Source: Cognatiluteimonas profundi
Lineage (GTDB): Bacteria; Pseudomonadota; Gammaproteobacteria; Xanthomonadales; Xanthomonadaceae
Length of the DNA: 64,000 bases
Assembly (NCBI RefSeq): GCF_009792795.1
Contig: NZ_VKHQ01000009.1
Coordinates: 377 to 64,376, forward strand
Reading direction: 5' to 3'
Shown: one piece after another, positions 17,273 through 25,520 of the stretch
How positions within the stretch are numbered: position 1 is the stretch's first letter
How the letters are laid out: every line of letters starts with the position of its first letter
Notes under the pieces: model-generated
The model's database searches: none
What the model was told of the DNA's origin: nothing
What the model saw: the letters and a program-made list of their open reading frames with translations, nothing else
Translations under genes and position numbers: made by a program

Positions 17273-17737
17273 TCAGCGCGACAGCGCCTGCATCAACTCC
17301 TGCTTGCGCGCCTGCATGCGCTGGCCAAGATCCGCCAGCGTGTCCTTGTCCAGCAGTTCCCTGGCGCGCGGGAACATCTCCTTCTCTTCCTCGTCGGCGT
17401 GGTGCTCGATGAGCTCCTTCAGCACCTTGGCGCGGCCACCGAACTGGTCGGAGCTGACGTCGGTCCTGAGCAGGTCGGGCAGCACGAGGCCGCCGGCGGC
17501 GCGGTGTTCCTCCTTGGCCTCGAAGAACATTTCGGCGTCGTCACCTTTCTTTCCGGCCTGCTTGAATGCGGGATAGAAGATCTCCTCCTCGATCGTCGTG
17601 TGGACTTCGATCTCGGTGGCGATCTTCGCCAGCAGTTCGGCGCGGCCCTTCTGCGCGCGATTGGTGGTGTCGGTCAGCTCGGTCAACAGCGCCTTCACTT
17701 TCTTGTGGTCGTCCTTGAGCAGGCTGATCGCGTCCAT
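17273..17737 (-). CDS. Hemerythrin HHE-domain protein (internal start)
   Basis: 154 aa from the internal ATG at 17737. GGAG lies 5 nt upstream (GGAGACGACATG), an unusually good site inside a longer frame. Iron-ligand pattern: H in LLKDDHKKV, H-x3-E in VHTTIEEEIFYPAF, H in EEHRAA, then HH in IEHHADEEEKEMFP. Such proteins bind a di-iron centre and sense or store oxygen, NO or iron. Free-standing relatives have about this length. It may be made separately even if read-through fusion product also occurs. Confidence 0.72.
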   Translation of the reverse strand: MDAISLLKDDHKKVKALLTELTDTTNRAQKGRAELLAKIATEIEVHTTIEEEIFYPAFKQAGKKGDDAEMFFEAKEEHRAAGGLVLPDLLRTDVSSDQFGGRAKVLKELIEHHADEEEKEMFPRARELLDKDTLADLGQRMQARKQELMQALSR

Positions 17738-19594
17738 GTCGTCTCCGTCGGGTTTTGAGGCGGGCAGGGTCGCGGAAGCGGGCGCATTGCGGCGTGAAAG
17801 CCGCGGATCGCGCGTTGATGGATGTGCAGGTCTGTCAGGATTCCGCTTACGAGCCAGCGTCGCCGACGGGCCACCACGTGACGCCGCCTGCACGCGTAGT
17901 GGTGCTGCCGTCCTCCGCGTCGGCGTCGGCGCATGCTGCCGCAACCAGATCCCCATTTCGTCGGCCGTCATCGGCCTGGCGACGTGGTGGCCCTGGATGC
18001 TGTCGCACTGCGGAAGGAAGAACGCCGCCTGCGTGGCGGATTCGACGCGCTCGGCGATCACGCGGATGCCGAGGTTGTGGCCGAGTTCGATGATGGCGGT
18101 CGCGATCGCGCGGCTGCGCGGATCCGTGGGCAGGTCGGGCAGGTAGCGCAGGTCCAGTTTGACGCTGCTGATGGGCAGCTCGAACAGGTGCTGCAGCGAG
18201 AGCCCGCCACTACCCAGGTCGTCGATCACGATCGCCACGCCGCGCTCGTGCAGGGCGAGCAACTGGCTGGCGTCGAATCCGCCCGTGAGTTGCGACTCGG
18301 GGATGTCGATCTCCAGTTGCGACGGCTCCATGTTCACTTTTGCCAGCAGGTTGGACACACGCTCGGCGAAGCGCCAGTCGGTGTATTCGACGCGGCTGAA
18401 GTTGTTGCTCAGCCGCAGCTCGGGCCATCCCCGTTGTTGCCACAGGCGCACATGGCGCAGCGCTTCGATGAAGGCCCACAGGCCCAGGCGCCGCATGCGG
18501 CCGGTTTCGGTCGCCAGCGCGATGACTTCGGTGATGGAATAGTCCCTGAAGAACGGATCGGAGCAGCGCAGCAGGGCCTCGATCGCAACGGGCTTGCCCG
18601 TGGTCGCATCGATGCGAGGCTGGTAGCGCATCGAGAACGCGCGGTGCTTGATGGCGCTGCGCAGCTGCGCGTATTCGAGGCTGCGCAGGTGGGCCCTGGC
18701 GTCCATGCCGGCGGTATAGAAGCGGTAGGCGCCGCGGCCTTCGTCCTTGGCGCGGTACAGGGCGACATCGGCCTTGGCGAACAGTTCCTTCAGCTCGCTG
18801 GCGTCCTGCGGGAACACGCTGATGCCGATGCTGACGCCGACATGGATCTCATGCTGGTCGATCAGGAACGGCCGGGACAGCGTCTCGACCAGTTTTTCCG
18901 CAACCATGCCGCCGTCTTCGGTATGCGTGGTATCGGGCATGAGCACGGCGAACTCGTCGCCACCCAGGCGCGCGATGAAATCGCTGTCTCGCACGACCGC
19001 GCGCATGCGGTGTGCCGCCTGCTGCAGCAGCGCGTCGCCGAAGGCGTGGCCGAGGTTGTCGTTGACGTGCTTGAAATGGTCCAGGTCCAGCAGCATCAGC
19101 AGCAGCGGTTGGCCGTGACGCTCGGCGGAGGCGCGCATGTGCACGAAGGTGTTGTTGAACTCGGTGCGATTGGCCAGGCCGGTCAGGCCGTCTTCCAGCG
19201 CCAGCCGCGAGGTGGCATCGCCGGAGCGCTTCTCCTCGGTCGCATCGCGCAGGATCTTCAGGTAGCCCAGTTGCGTGCCGTCGCGCGTGTGGACCGGATA
19301 CAGCATGCCGTCCGCCCAGATCAGCGAGCCGTCCTTGCGCACGTGCCAGCGGAAATCGCCGGCGCAACCGCCACGCAGCGCACGCGACATTTCCTTCTGC
19401 GGGATGTCGCGCGCCAGGTCGTCCGGTGGGAACAGCACGCGCATGTTGGTGCCGACGATTTCTGCGCTGTCGTACTGGAAGATGCGCTCCGCACCGCGGT
19501 TCCACAGCGCGATGTTGCCGTCCAGGTCGGTGACGATGATCCCGTGCCGCGTCGGGCTGTCCACGATCGCCTGCAGGAATTCATTGCCATCCAT
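17273..19594 (-). CDS. PAS-GGDEF-EAL protein, frame open into a hemerythrin module
   Basis: 773 aa if read as one frame. A PAS domain (about 1-120) is followed by GGDEF (about 130-290, RLGGDEFAVL intact, catalytic for c-di-GMP synthesis) and EAL (about 310-560). The EAL half keeps EALLR, an asparagine-containing strand, VKLD and ERVE, but DDLGSGGLSL deviates from the usual DDFGTG, so phosphodiesterase activity may be weak. After EAL, about 60 proline/arginine-rich residues resemble translated intergenic DNA and lead in frame into a hemerythrin domain that has its own ribosome site. The original arrangement was probably two genes, with the EAL stop lost. No transmembrane segment, so cytosolic. 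Confidence 0.8.
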   Translation of the reverse strand: MDGNEFLQAIVDSPTRHGIIVTDLDGNIALWNRGAERIFQYDSAEIVGTNMRVLFPPDDLARDIPQKEMSRALRGGCAGDFRWHVRKDGSLIWADGMLYPVHTRDGTQLGYLKILRDATEEKRSGDATSRLALEDGLTGLANRTEFNNTFVHMRASAERHGQPLLLMLLDLDHFKHVNDNLGHAFGDALLQQAAHRMRAVVRDSDFIARLGGDEFAVLMPDTTHTEDGGMVAEKLVETLSRPFLIDQHEIHVGVSIGISVFPQDASELKELFAKADVALYRAKDEGRGAYRFYTAGMDARAHLRSLEYAQLRSAIKHRAFSMRYQPRIDATTGKPVAIEALLRCSDPFFRDYSITEVIALATETGRMRRLGLWAFIEALRHVRLWQQRGWPELRLSNNFSRVEYTDWRFAERVSNLLAKVNMEPSQLEIDIPESQLTGGFDASQLLALHERGVAIVIDDLGSGGLSLQHLFELPISSVKLDLRYLPDLPTDPRSRAIATAIIELGHNLGIRVIAERVESATQAAFFLPQCDSIQGHHVARPMTADEMGIWLRQHAPTPTRRTAAPLRVQAASRGGPSATLARKRNPDRPAHPSTRDPRLSRRNAPASATLPASKPDGDDMDAISLLKDDHKKVKALLTELTDTTNRAQKGRAELLAKIATEIEVHTTIEEEIFYPAFKQAGKKGDDAEMFFEAKEEHRAAGGLVLPDLLRTDVSSDQFGGRAKVLKELIEHHADEEEKEMFPRARELLDKDTLADLGQRMQARKQELMQALSR

Positions 19595-19745
19595 GTGCGC
19601 TGGCTCCGGGCTGACCGCCTAGCCATACGCGACCGGATGCGACCCGGACGTGAAGGTGTCATTCAGCCAGCGGCACCCACAGCCATGGCCGTCGTGCCGT
19701 GCCTGTGTGTCCGCGCGCGGACGTGCCCGCAGCAGCGGGCGAACG

Positions 19746-20294
19746 TCAGTCGGGCATCAACGCGTATCCGCGCAACTGCAGGTTGGCGATGGTCATCATC
19801 GCGGCGACGTCGCGCCGCACGCTGGGGGTGACATCTTCGGCGGGGATCTTCATGCCGTGCAAGGCCTGGCTGCAGACGCTGACGACGACACCCGCCGCAC
19901 GCAGGCGCTCGACCAGCGGCAGGTTGGGATTGCCGTTGCCCTTGCTGCCCGTGCGCGCGACGTAGGCCTTGTCGGACAGTGCGATCACTGTCGCCGGCCC
20001 ACTGATCACGGCGACGATGTCGCCCGGTTTTGGCTGCACGCCATCGGCGGCGAGCAGGTTGACGAAGCGCGCCACCCTTTCGAGCGACGGATCCACCTTG
20101 TCGGGCGCATCCGCGCCGCGGGTGACGGCGAAGACCACCCGATACCGCAGCGCGTGATCGGCGTGCTCGGAGGCGCCAGTCGTCGTTGCGATGGCACCAA
20201 AGTCCCGCACGCCGACCGGCTGTGCGGCCATGGCGGTGGTCGGCAGGATCATGGCGAGCAACCAGGCGCTGGCACTACGTTTCATGGATGTCAT
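19746..20294 (-). CDS. Exported DsrE-family protein
   Basis: 182 aa with an N-terminal signal peptide (MKRSASAWLLAMILPTTAMA, cut near AMA-AQ). The mature part has the DsrE/DsrF-like fold: FVNLLAADGV, DIVAVISGPATVIAL, and a single conserved cysteine in VVVSVCSQALHGM, which in relatives takes part in sulfur transfer. Periplasmic DsrE proteins have unclear roles. Start choice between 20294 and the ATG three codons later is open. Confidence 0.85.
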   Translation of the reverse strand: MTSMKRSASAWLLAMILPTTAMAAQPVGVRDFGAIATTTGASEHADHALRYRVVFAVTRGADAPDKVDPSLERVARFVNLLAADGVQPKPGDIVAVISGPATVIALSDKAYVARTGSKGNGNPNLPLVERLRAAGVVVSVCSQALHGMKIPAEDVTPSVRRDVAAMMTIANLQLRGYALMPD

Positions 20295-20448
20295 GGCGGT
20301 CGAATCCCTGTTGGGTTGATGAGGCAGCGCGACGGGACCTGCGACTGCGACCCGGCAGCGGGTGCCGTCCAGTCACGCCAGCCGTGCGCAGGTTGGATGG
20401 GCGTGGACGCCAGCAAAGCCTAGCGCACCCCGCGGCGCTGCGTGGCGG

Positions 20449-21297
20449 TCACCGTGGCCCGAAGATCAGCGTCATCTCGCTGTCGGGCGGCATGCCCGAG
20501 CGACGCTGCACGAGCCCCTGCGCATCGCGGAACAGGATGCCCGGTGTGCCCTGGAAACCAAGCTGTGTCATCAGTGTTTCATTGGCGTCGAGTGCGGCAC
20601 GGATGTCAGCCGGGATCGTGGCGACGGGAGCGATGCCGCCGGCCTCCCGGTTGCGTTCGTTGCGCGCAAGCGCGGCGGCCGGCGAGGCTGCGCTCAGGAT
20701 GGCGGCCGCCTTGGTCGCACTGTCCGGACGAATCACGCCGACCATCACATGCCGCAGCTGGACCTTGCCCGCGTCGACCCACGGGCGCGCATTCTCCCAG
20801 AGCCGGTTGCAGTAGGGACAGTTGGGATCGGTGAAGACATACACCACGCGCGGCGCATCGGCCTTGCCATCCGCGACCCAGCGACTCTTCTCCAGTTGGG
20901 TCCAGATGCGTTTCGACATCGGCGCGGCGACCAGGCGCTGCACTGCATCGGCGCCAGCGTCGTTGCCCTTGGCGTCGAGCAGGGTGCCGACGAGGGCGTG
21001 CTGCCCGTCGGCGGTCACGTACACGGCCAGCGGTTGCTGCCCTGCGACGCCGGCGTAGCCGCGCAGGCCCGACGGTGCAGCGAACTCCCCCAATACCTCG
21101 AAACCTTTCGCCTCGATTGCCGCCAGCACCGGCGGCCGGGCGGTCGTGGTCGGCGACGGGGATGGCGCTTGTGCCGGTGGCACGGTCGCATCGGCCTGGG
21201 GGGAGCGGGGCGTCTCGCCCGCCTGGCTGCAGCCGGCAACGCCAAGCAACAACAGGCAGGCCAGCAGCGGCCCCTGGGACAGGTGGGAACGGATCAT
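20449..21297 (-). CDS. dsbG: DsbC/DsbG-like thiol:disulfide lipoprotein
   Basis: 282 aa. A lipoprotein signal precedes C23 (GVAGC), so it is probably anchored in the periplasm. A proline/threonine-rich linker (about 30-55) leads to a DsbC/G-type N-terminal dimerisation region and a thioredoxin fold with C160-PYC-C163 in FTDPNCPYC and the cis-Pro region near FQGTPGILF. DsbG-type proteins isomerise disulfides or protect cysteines from oxidation. The usual soluble DsbG lacks a lipid anchor, so the anchored form is a mild oddity. It overlaps the TlpA-like gene by ATGA (21294-21297). Confidence 0.85.
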   Translation of the reverse strand: MIRSHLSQGPLLACLLLLGVAGCSQAGETPRSPQADATVPPAQAPSPSPTTTARPPVLAAIEAKGFEVLGEFAAPSGLRGYAGVAGQQPLAVYVTADGQHALVGTLLDAKGNDAGADAVQRLVAAPMSKRIWTQLEKSRWVADGKADAPRVVYVFTDPNCPYCNRLWENARPWVDAGKVQLRHVMVGVIRPDSATKAAAILSAASPAAALARNERNREAGGIAPVATIPADIRAALDANETLMTQLGFQGTPGILFRDAQGLVQRRSGMPPDSEMTLIFGPR

Positions 21298-22142
21298 CGG
21301 TTGGCCTTTTGCGTGTGGGTCGGGAACGCTCGTCGCGAGCTGGATGTGAGTTCGTCGAGTCGCTTTGTCAGGGTGGCATCCGACAGCTCGCCCATGTGGG
21401 TGTCGACCAGGCGGCCGGCGCTGTCGAAAAACAAGGTCGTTGGCAAGGCCTGGGATCCGGCGTCGCGCATCACGGACGAGGATCCATCCAGCAGCACGTT
21501 GCGTGGTGCCAGATGAACGTTGTCGAGGTAGGCGCGCACGTCGGCAGCGGATTCGCCTTCGTTGACGAAGGCGATGTGCACGTCCGCACGTGCGGCCTGC
21601 GCGCGGACGAGCACCGGCATTTCGCGCCGGCACGGTGGGCACCAGGTTGCCCACAGATTGACCACGACTGGTTTTCCGGACAGCGCCTGCAATGTCGTCG
21701 AGGTGCCGTCGAGGGCTTGCAGTTGGCGCACCGGCAGCGGTGGCGCCGAGGCCTGCATCAACGCCAGCATGCCGGCCAGGATCGCGTAGGCGGCCACGCC
21801 CGCGCTGATCCCCCAGGCGAGCGGACGCCGCAGCGCAGGGCTGCGATACATCCGCCACGCGGCCAGTCCGGCGGCGGTGGCGATGCCGGCCCACACGGTG
21901 TAACCGCCATCTCCAAGGCGGATGATCGACCACGGTCCAGCCACGTATTGCGGCCACCACTGCAGCACGAACACCAGCCGCGCGACGATGAGGCCGGCGA
22001 TGGCCATGTCGGTCAATGGCGACAACGTCGGCAGCTTCGCAGCGGTCCAGCGGCGCGCGACCCAGCGGGCGACGACAGCAGCGACGGCCAGCGACAGGAA
22101 GAGCAGTACGGCGGTGACCGGCCACGGACCGATGCTGGTCAT
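21294..22142 (-). CDS. Membrane-anchored TlpA-like thioredoxin with multi-span N-terminus
   Basis: 282 aa. About four hydrophobic segments occupy residues 8-130 (AVLLFLSLAVAAVVA, MAIAGLIVARLVFVL, YTVWAGIATAAGLAA, GVAAYAILAGMLALM), resembling the membrane part of prolipoprotein diacylglyceryl transferase-like proteins. A periplasmic thioredoxin domain follows, with C168-PPC-C171 (WATWCPPCRREM) and cis-Pro in QALPTTLFF. It should carry reductant or oxidising power to the DsbG-like partner encoded next. It is divergent from the response-regulator gene starting at 22366, so the two-component system might control it (inferred). Confidence 0.85.
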   Translation of the reverse strand: MTSIGPWPVTAVLLFLSLAVAAVVARWVARRWTAAKLPTLSPLTDMAIAGLIVARLVFVLQWWPQYVAGPWSIIRLGDGGYTVWAGIATAAGLAAWRMYRSPALRRPLAWGISAGVAAYAILAGMLALMQASAPPLPVRQLQALDGTSTTLQALSGKPVVVNLWATWCPPCRREMPVLVRAQAARADVHIAFVNEGESAADVRAYLDNVHLAPRNVLLDGSSSVMRDAGSQALPTTLFFDSAGRLVDTHMGELSDATLTKRLDELTSSSRRAFPTHTQKANR

Positions 22143-22365
22143 GGCGTGCCCGCGGCGAGGTCACGCGAAGAGGGCGGCACGCAACGCAGCGCGCCAGGGT
22201 CTGTGTGATTCATCGGCACCATCCTGCGGGAGCGCGATTAACTGGGGATTAAGTCCTCCGCGCATCGTGTCCGGGCGGGATGCTGGTGCCGAGGCAGGCC
22301 GCGCGGCGGTTTGGCAACCGCCATGGCCTGGGGTAGCGTGCCCGCAGGTTGCAGGTGGAATGTCG

Positions 22366-23031
22366 ATGCGGGTGCTGGTGGTCGAGGACGATGAACTGAT
22401 CGCGCGCGGGATCGTGTCGGGCCTGCGCGCGCACGGCCTGACGGCCGACCACGTTGGTTCCGCGTCGCAGGCGGCGTCGTCGCTGCGCAGCGGGCATTGC
22501 GATGTGATGGTGCTCGACCTCGGCTTGCCCGATGCCGACGGCATGGACTTCCTCGCCCGACTGCGTGCGGGTGGGGAGACGGTGCCGGTGTTGTTGCTCA
22601 CCGCGCGCGATGCCGTGGAGGATCGCATCGCAGGATTGCACGGCGGTGCCGACGACTACATGGTCAAGCCGTTCGATCTTGGCGAGCTGGTGGCGCGGCT
22701 GCACGCGCTGGTCCGACGCGCCGCGGGTCGCAGCGTGAACCGCATCGAATCCGGCGCACTGGCGCTCGACCCGGCCAGCGGCCAGGCGTGGCTGCATGGC
22801 GAGGCGGTCGAGCTGTCGCGCCGCGAAACCGAGTTGCTCGCCACGTTGATGCAGGCCGGCGGGCGTTGCCTGTCGGGCGAGCAGATCAAGGACAGCCTCT
22901 ACGGTTTCGGCCAGGACGTCGGCAGCAATGCGATCAACGTCCACATCCACAACCTGCGGCAGAAGCTCGGGCCGGCGGTGATCGAGACCGTGCGCGGACT
23001 GGGCTATCGCTTTGGGCGGGCTCCCCGGTGA
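22366..23031 (+). CDS. OmpR-family response regulator (QseB/PmrA-like)
   Basis: 221 aa. The ATG at 22366 is better placed behind AGGTGGA than the ATG at 22360. The receiver has D8, D9, phosphoacceptor D51 (VMVLDLGLP), T79 and K101. The winged-helix DNA-binding domain covers about 125-218 (NAINVHIHNLRQKLG, TVRGLGYRF). Its stop overlaps the kinase start (GTGA). Divergent from the tlpA/dsbG pair. Confidence 0.95.
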   Translation: MRVLVVEDDELIARGIVSGLRAHGLTADHVGSASQAASSLRSGHCDVMVLDLGLPDADGMDFLARLRAGGETVPVLLLTARDAVEDRIAGLHGGADDYMVKPFDLGELVARLHALVRRAAGRSVNRIESGALALDPASGQAWLHGEAVELSRRETELLATLMQAGGRCLSGEQIKDSLYGFGQDVGSNAINVHIHNLRQKLGPAVIETVRGLGYRFGRAPR

Positions 23032-24359
23032 GCCTGCGACTGCGGCTGGTACTGACGATCGGAATCGCGCTGGCGCTGCTGTGGGGCGTCGCGGCGGCCT
23101 GGATGCTGCGCGACCTGGATCGCAATCTCCAGCGCACGCTCGACGAGCGCCTGGCGATGTCGGCACGCATGGTCTCGGGGCTGCTGGAGCAGGCGCGCGT
23201 CGGGGAAGCGAACGCATCGCCGTTTGCGATCCGCGATGTGGTGACGGTGCCGGGACGGCGCGGGATTGCCTGCCAGGTGCGCTCGCTGCGCGGTGAAGTC
23301 ATGGCGACCACGCAGGGCGCGTCGCGCGCGCTGATGGCGGCGCATGCGCCCGGTTACGCCACCCGGACACTGGACGGCGCGCAATGGCGCACCTACACAT
23401 TGCAGGCCAACGGCCTGAGCATCACCACCGCCGACAGCCTGAACGAGCGCGCGGGACTGGGTCGCCGGATTGCACTCGCCGCCGGGATTCCTTTCCTCAT
23501 TGCCGCCGTCGGCGGATTGCTCGCCTTGTGGTTCGGGGCCGGGCGCGGACTGGCGCCGCTGGGCCGATTGCGGCAGACACTCGCGGTGCGCGCACCGGAT
23601 TCCATCGATCCGCTCGACGCCGGGACGCTGCCCCTCGAACTGCGTCCGCTGGTTGACGCACTCAACCACCACCTGCAACGCGTCGCGCAGGCGGTCCTGC
23701 ACGAACGCCACTTCACCAGCCATGCCGCGCACGAATTGCGCACGCCGTTGACGGCGATCGACACCCATCTGCAGGTGGCGTGCCTCACGACCGGCGAGGA
23801 TGCGGAACGCGCATTGGACGACGCCCGTGAGGGAGTGCGCCGCATGCGCGCGACGCTGGACCAGCTGCTGATGCTGGCGCGCGTGGAAGGACAGGCGCGG
23901 TTCGACGCAGGCGAGCCCGTCGCCGCACGCGAGATCCTTGAGCGCGTCGTTGCCGCCAGCGGAGAGGATGCGCGCGGGCGACTGGATTGCTCGGACCGGT
24001 CGGGAGATGCGCTGTTGTCAGTGCCGGGCCCGCTCGCATTCGCGGCCGTGCGCAACCTGGTCGACAACGCGCTGCGGTATTCGCCGCCAGGCAGTCGCGT
24101 GGACCTTGCCATCGATGCCGACGACACGTCGGTGCGCTTCGCGGTGCTGGACCAGGGCGCCGGGCTCCATCCGGGCGAGCAGGCCGATGCCGTTCGCAGG
24201 TTCTGGAGGGGACGCTCGGCGACGCCCGGCGGAAGCGGCCTTGGCCTGGCAATCGTCGCGGCCATCGCGGAACGCTACGAGGGCCGGTTCACGCTGCGCG
24301 CGAATGCACCGGTCGGAACGGTTGCGGAGCTGGTCCTGCCACGTGCACCGCTGGCGTGA
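23028..24359 (+). CDS. Sensor histidine kinase (QseC-like)
   Basis: 443 aa from a GTG overlapping the regulator's stop. Transmembrane segments at 8-26 and about 145-168 bracket a ~115-residue periplasmic sensor. The phosphoacceptor H235 lies in SHAAHELRTPLTAI, the N-box in NLVDNALRYSPPGS and the G-box in GGSGLGLAIV. It phosphorylates the adjacent regulator. The sensor region has no motif that names the ligand. The gene ends 3 nt before a UvrA fragment. Confidence 0.95.
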   Translation: MSLRLRLVLTIGIALALLWGVAAAWMLRDLDRNLQRTLDERLAMSARMVSGLLEQARVGEANASPFAIRDVVTVPGRRGIACQVRSLRGEVMATTQGASRALMAAHAPGYATRTLDGAQWRTYTLQANGLSITTADSLNERAGLGRRIALAAGIPFLIAAVGGLLALWFGAGRGLAPLGRLRQTLAVRAPDSIDPLDAGTLPLELRPLVDALNHHLQRVAQAVLHERHFTSHAAHELRTPLTAIDTHLQVACLTTGEDAERALDDAREGVRRMRATLDQLLMLARVEGQARFDAGEPVAAREILERVVAASGEDARGRLDCSDRSGDALLSVPGPLAFAAVRNLVDNALRYSPPGSRVDLAIDADDTSVRFAVLDQGAGLHPGEQADAVRRFWRGRSATPGGSGLGLAIVAAIAERYEGRFTLRANAPVGTVAELVLPRAPLA

Positions 24360-24362
24360 CCC

Positions 24363-24641
24363 ACCACCGGCCTGCATCCGCTGGATGTCGACCGGTTGAT
24401 GGTGCAGCTGCACGGGCTGGTCGATGCCGGCAACACCGTGGTTGTGGTCGCGCACGAACTGCGCGTGATCGCCGATGCCGACTGGGTGATCGACATCGGC
24501 CCCAGCGCGGGCGAGGAGGGCGGCCGGATCGTGGCGACCGGCACGCCGCGCCAGGTTGCGGCGGCGAACGACAGCCGCACCGCGCCCTATCTGCGCAAGG
24601 TGCTGGCGAATGCTGGACGCAGCGCGCCTGACAGTGCGTAA
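24363..24641 (+). pseudogene. C-terminal remnant of a UvrA-type excinuclease ATPase
   Basis: The translation from 24363 begins TTGLHPLDV, the D-loop region after the Walker B of UvrA, and continues [31 protein letters not shown] and TAPYLRKVL to a stop at 24641: the last ~92 residues of a UvrA protein. The other ~90% of the gene is missing. The HELRVI/SRTAPYL wording is nearer to the second UvrA paralogue (UvrA2 type) than to housekeeping UvrA. Only the C-terminal helix-strand half of the ABC domain could be made, so it is non-functional as a nuclease subunit. Confidence 0.85.
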
Positions 24642-24671
24642 TCCAATCCCGACCGACCAAGGAGAACGACC

Positions 24672-24914
24672 ATGGATCCAGCCATCACCCAGGGAATGGC
24701 GGGCGTGAGCCTGGCGATCGTGCTGTTCGGCATGCTGCTGGCGATCCTCTGGATCCTGGTGCCCTTCGCCATCTTCGGCATCAAGCCTTTGTTGCGCCGC
24801 TTGATCGGCCACATGGAAACCATCGAGAAGCAGAACGCCGACGTGCTGGTCGCGCTGCGGGATTTGCGCCACGTGCCGCCGGTCGTGGTGCGGGACGACC
24901 ACCCGATGCTGTAG
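24672..24914 (+). CDS. Small single-pass membrane protein
   Basis: 80 aa with a strong AAGGAGA site before the ATG. One long hydrophobic span (about 11-36, VSLAIVLFGMLLAILWILVP), then a cytosolic helix with basic and polar residues (KPLLRRLIGHMETIEKQNAD). No family name; short one-span helical proteins of this design are often oligomeric. Confidence 0.75.
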   Translation: MDPAITQGMAGVSLAIVLFGMLLAILWILVPFAIFGIKPLLRRLIGHMETIEKQNADVLVALRDLRHVPPVVVRDDHPML

Positions 24915-24980
24915 CGCGGGCATTGCATCGTGGCAGCTTCCCCGGCGCGGGGGGCTGCCGCCGCCGCGACACGTCGATGG

Positions 24981-25520
24981 CTACGCCACCGGCACGCACC
25001 ACAGCGACAACGATCCCAGGGCCGCGCCGATCGCGCTGGCGGCCAGCACATCCGATGGATAGTGCAGTCCGAGCACGATGCGCGACAGCGCGATGCTGGC
25101 CGTCAATGGAACCAGCACCCATGCCAATGACGGGTAGTGGCCCAGCGCCACGACGGTGAAGGCGACGGCGTGCAACGTATGCCCGGAGGGAAAGCTGAAC
25201 TCGTCCAGCGGCGCGACCCAGGCGTGGATGCGCAGGTGCGACGCAAACGGTCGCGGACGCCGCGTCCATCGCTTCAGCGTCTTGTACAGCGTGAGTCCAA
25301 TGACACCGGTGGCCGCGATCTGCGCGGACACGGCAACGCCATGCATGCCGTCGAGCAGGACGAGCATGCCCATCAGCACGTACCAGGCCGCGCCGTCGCC
25401 GAGTCGACTGGTGGTCGCGAAGAACAGGCGGATGCCTTGTCGCGAACACAGGCCGTTGACGCGCACGCACCAGGCGGCTTCGACGGACAGCGGAGCCTCA
25501 GGCCCGTGCAAGCGCGACAT
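24981..25520 (-). CDS. PAP2-family membrane phosphatase
   Basis: 179 aa from the ATG at 25520 (GGAG 7 nt upstream). The three phosphatase motifs are present: KRWTRRPRP, FPSGHTLHA and SRIVLGLHYPSD, with about five membrane segments. Such enzymes dephosphorylate lipid phosphates or undecaprenyl pyrophosphate at the outer face of the inner membrane. It overlaps the 3' end of the upstream glycosyltransferase gene by 23 nt and probably shares its transcript. Confidence 0.9.
   Translation of the reverse strand: MSRLHGPEAPLSVEAAWCVRVNGLCSRQGIRLFFATTSRLGDGAAWYVLMGMLVLLDGMHGVAVSAQIAATGVIGLTLYKTLKRWTRRPRPFASHLRIHAWVAPLDEFSFPSGHTLHAVAFTVVALGHYPSLAWVLVPLTASIALSRIVLGLHYPSDVLAASAIGAALGSLSLWCVPVA

Noticed and set aside
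17933-19831. 632-aa frame on the plus strand opposite the GGDEF/EAL gene
   Set aside because: Antisense to a well-supported gene, with repetitive arginine/valine composition typical of GC-rich shadow frames and no domain.
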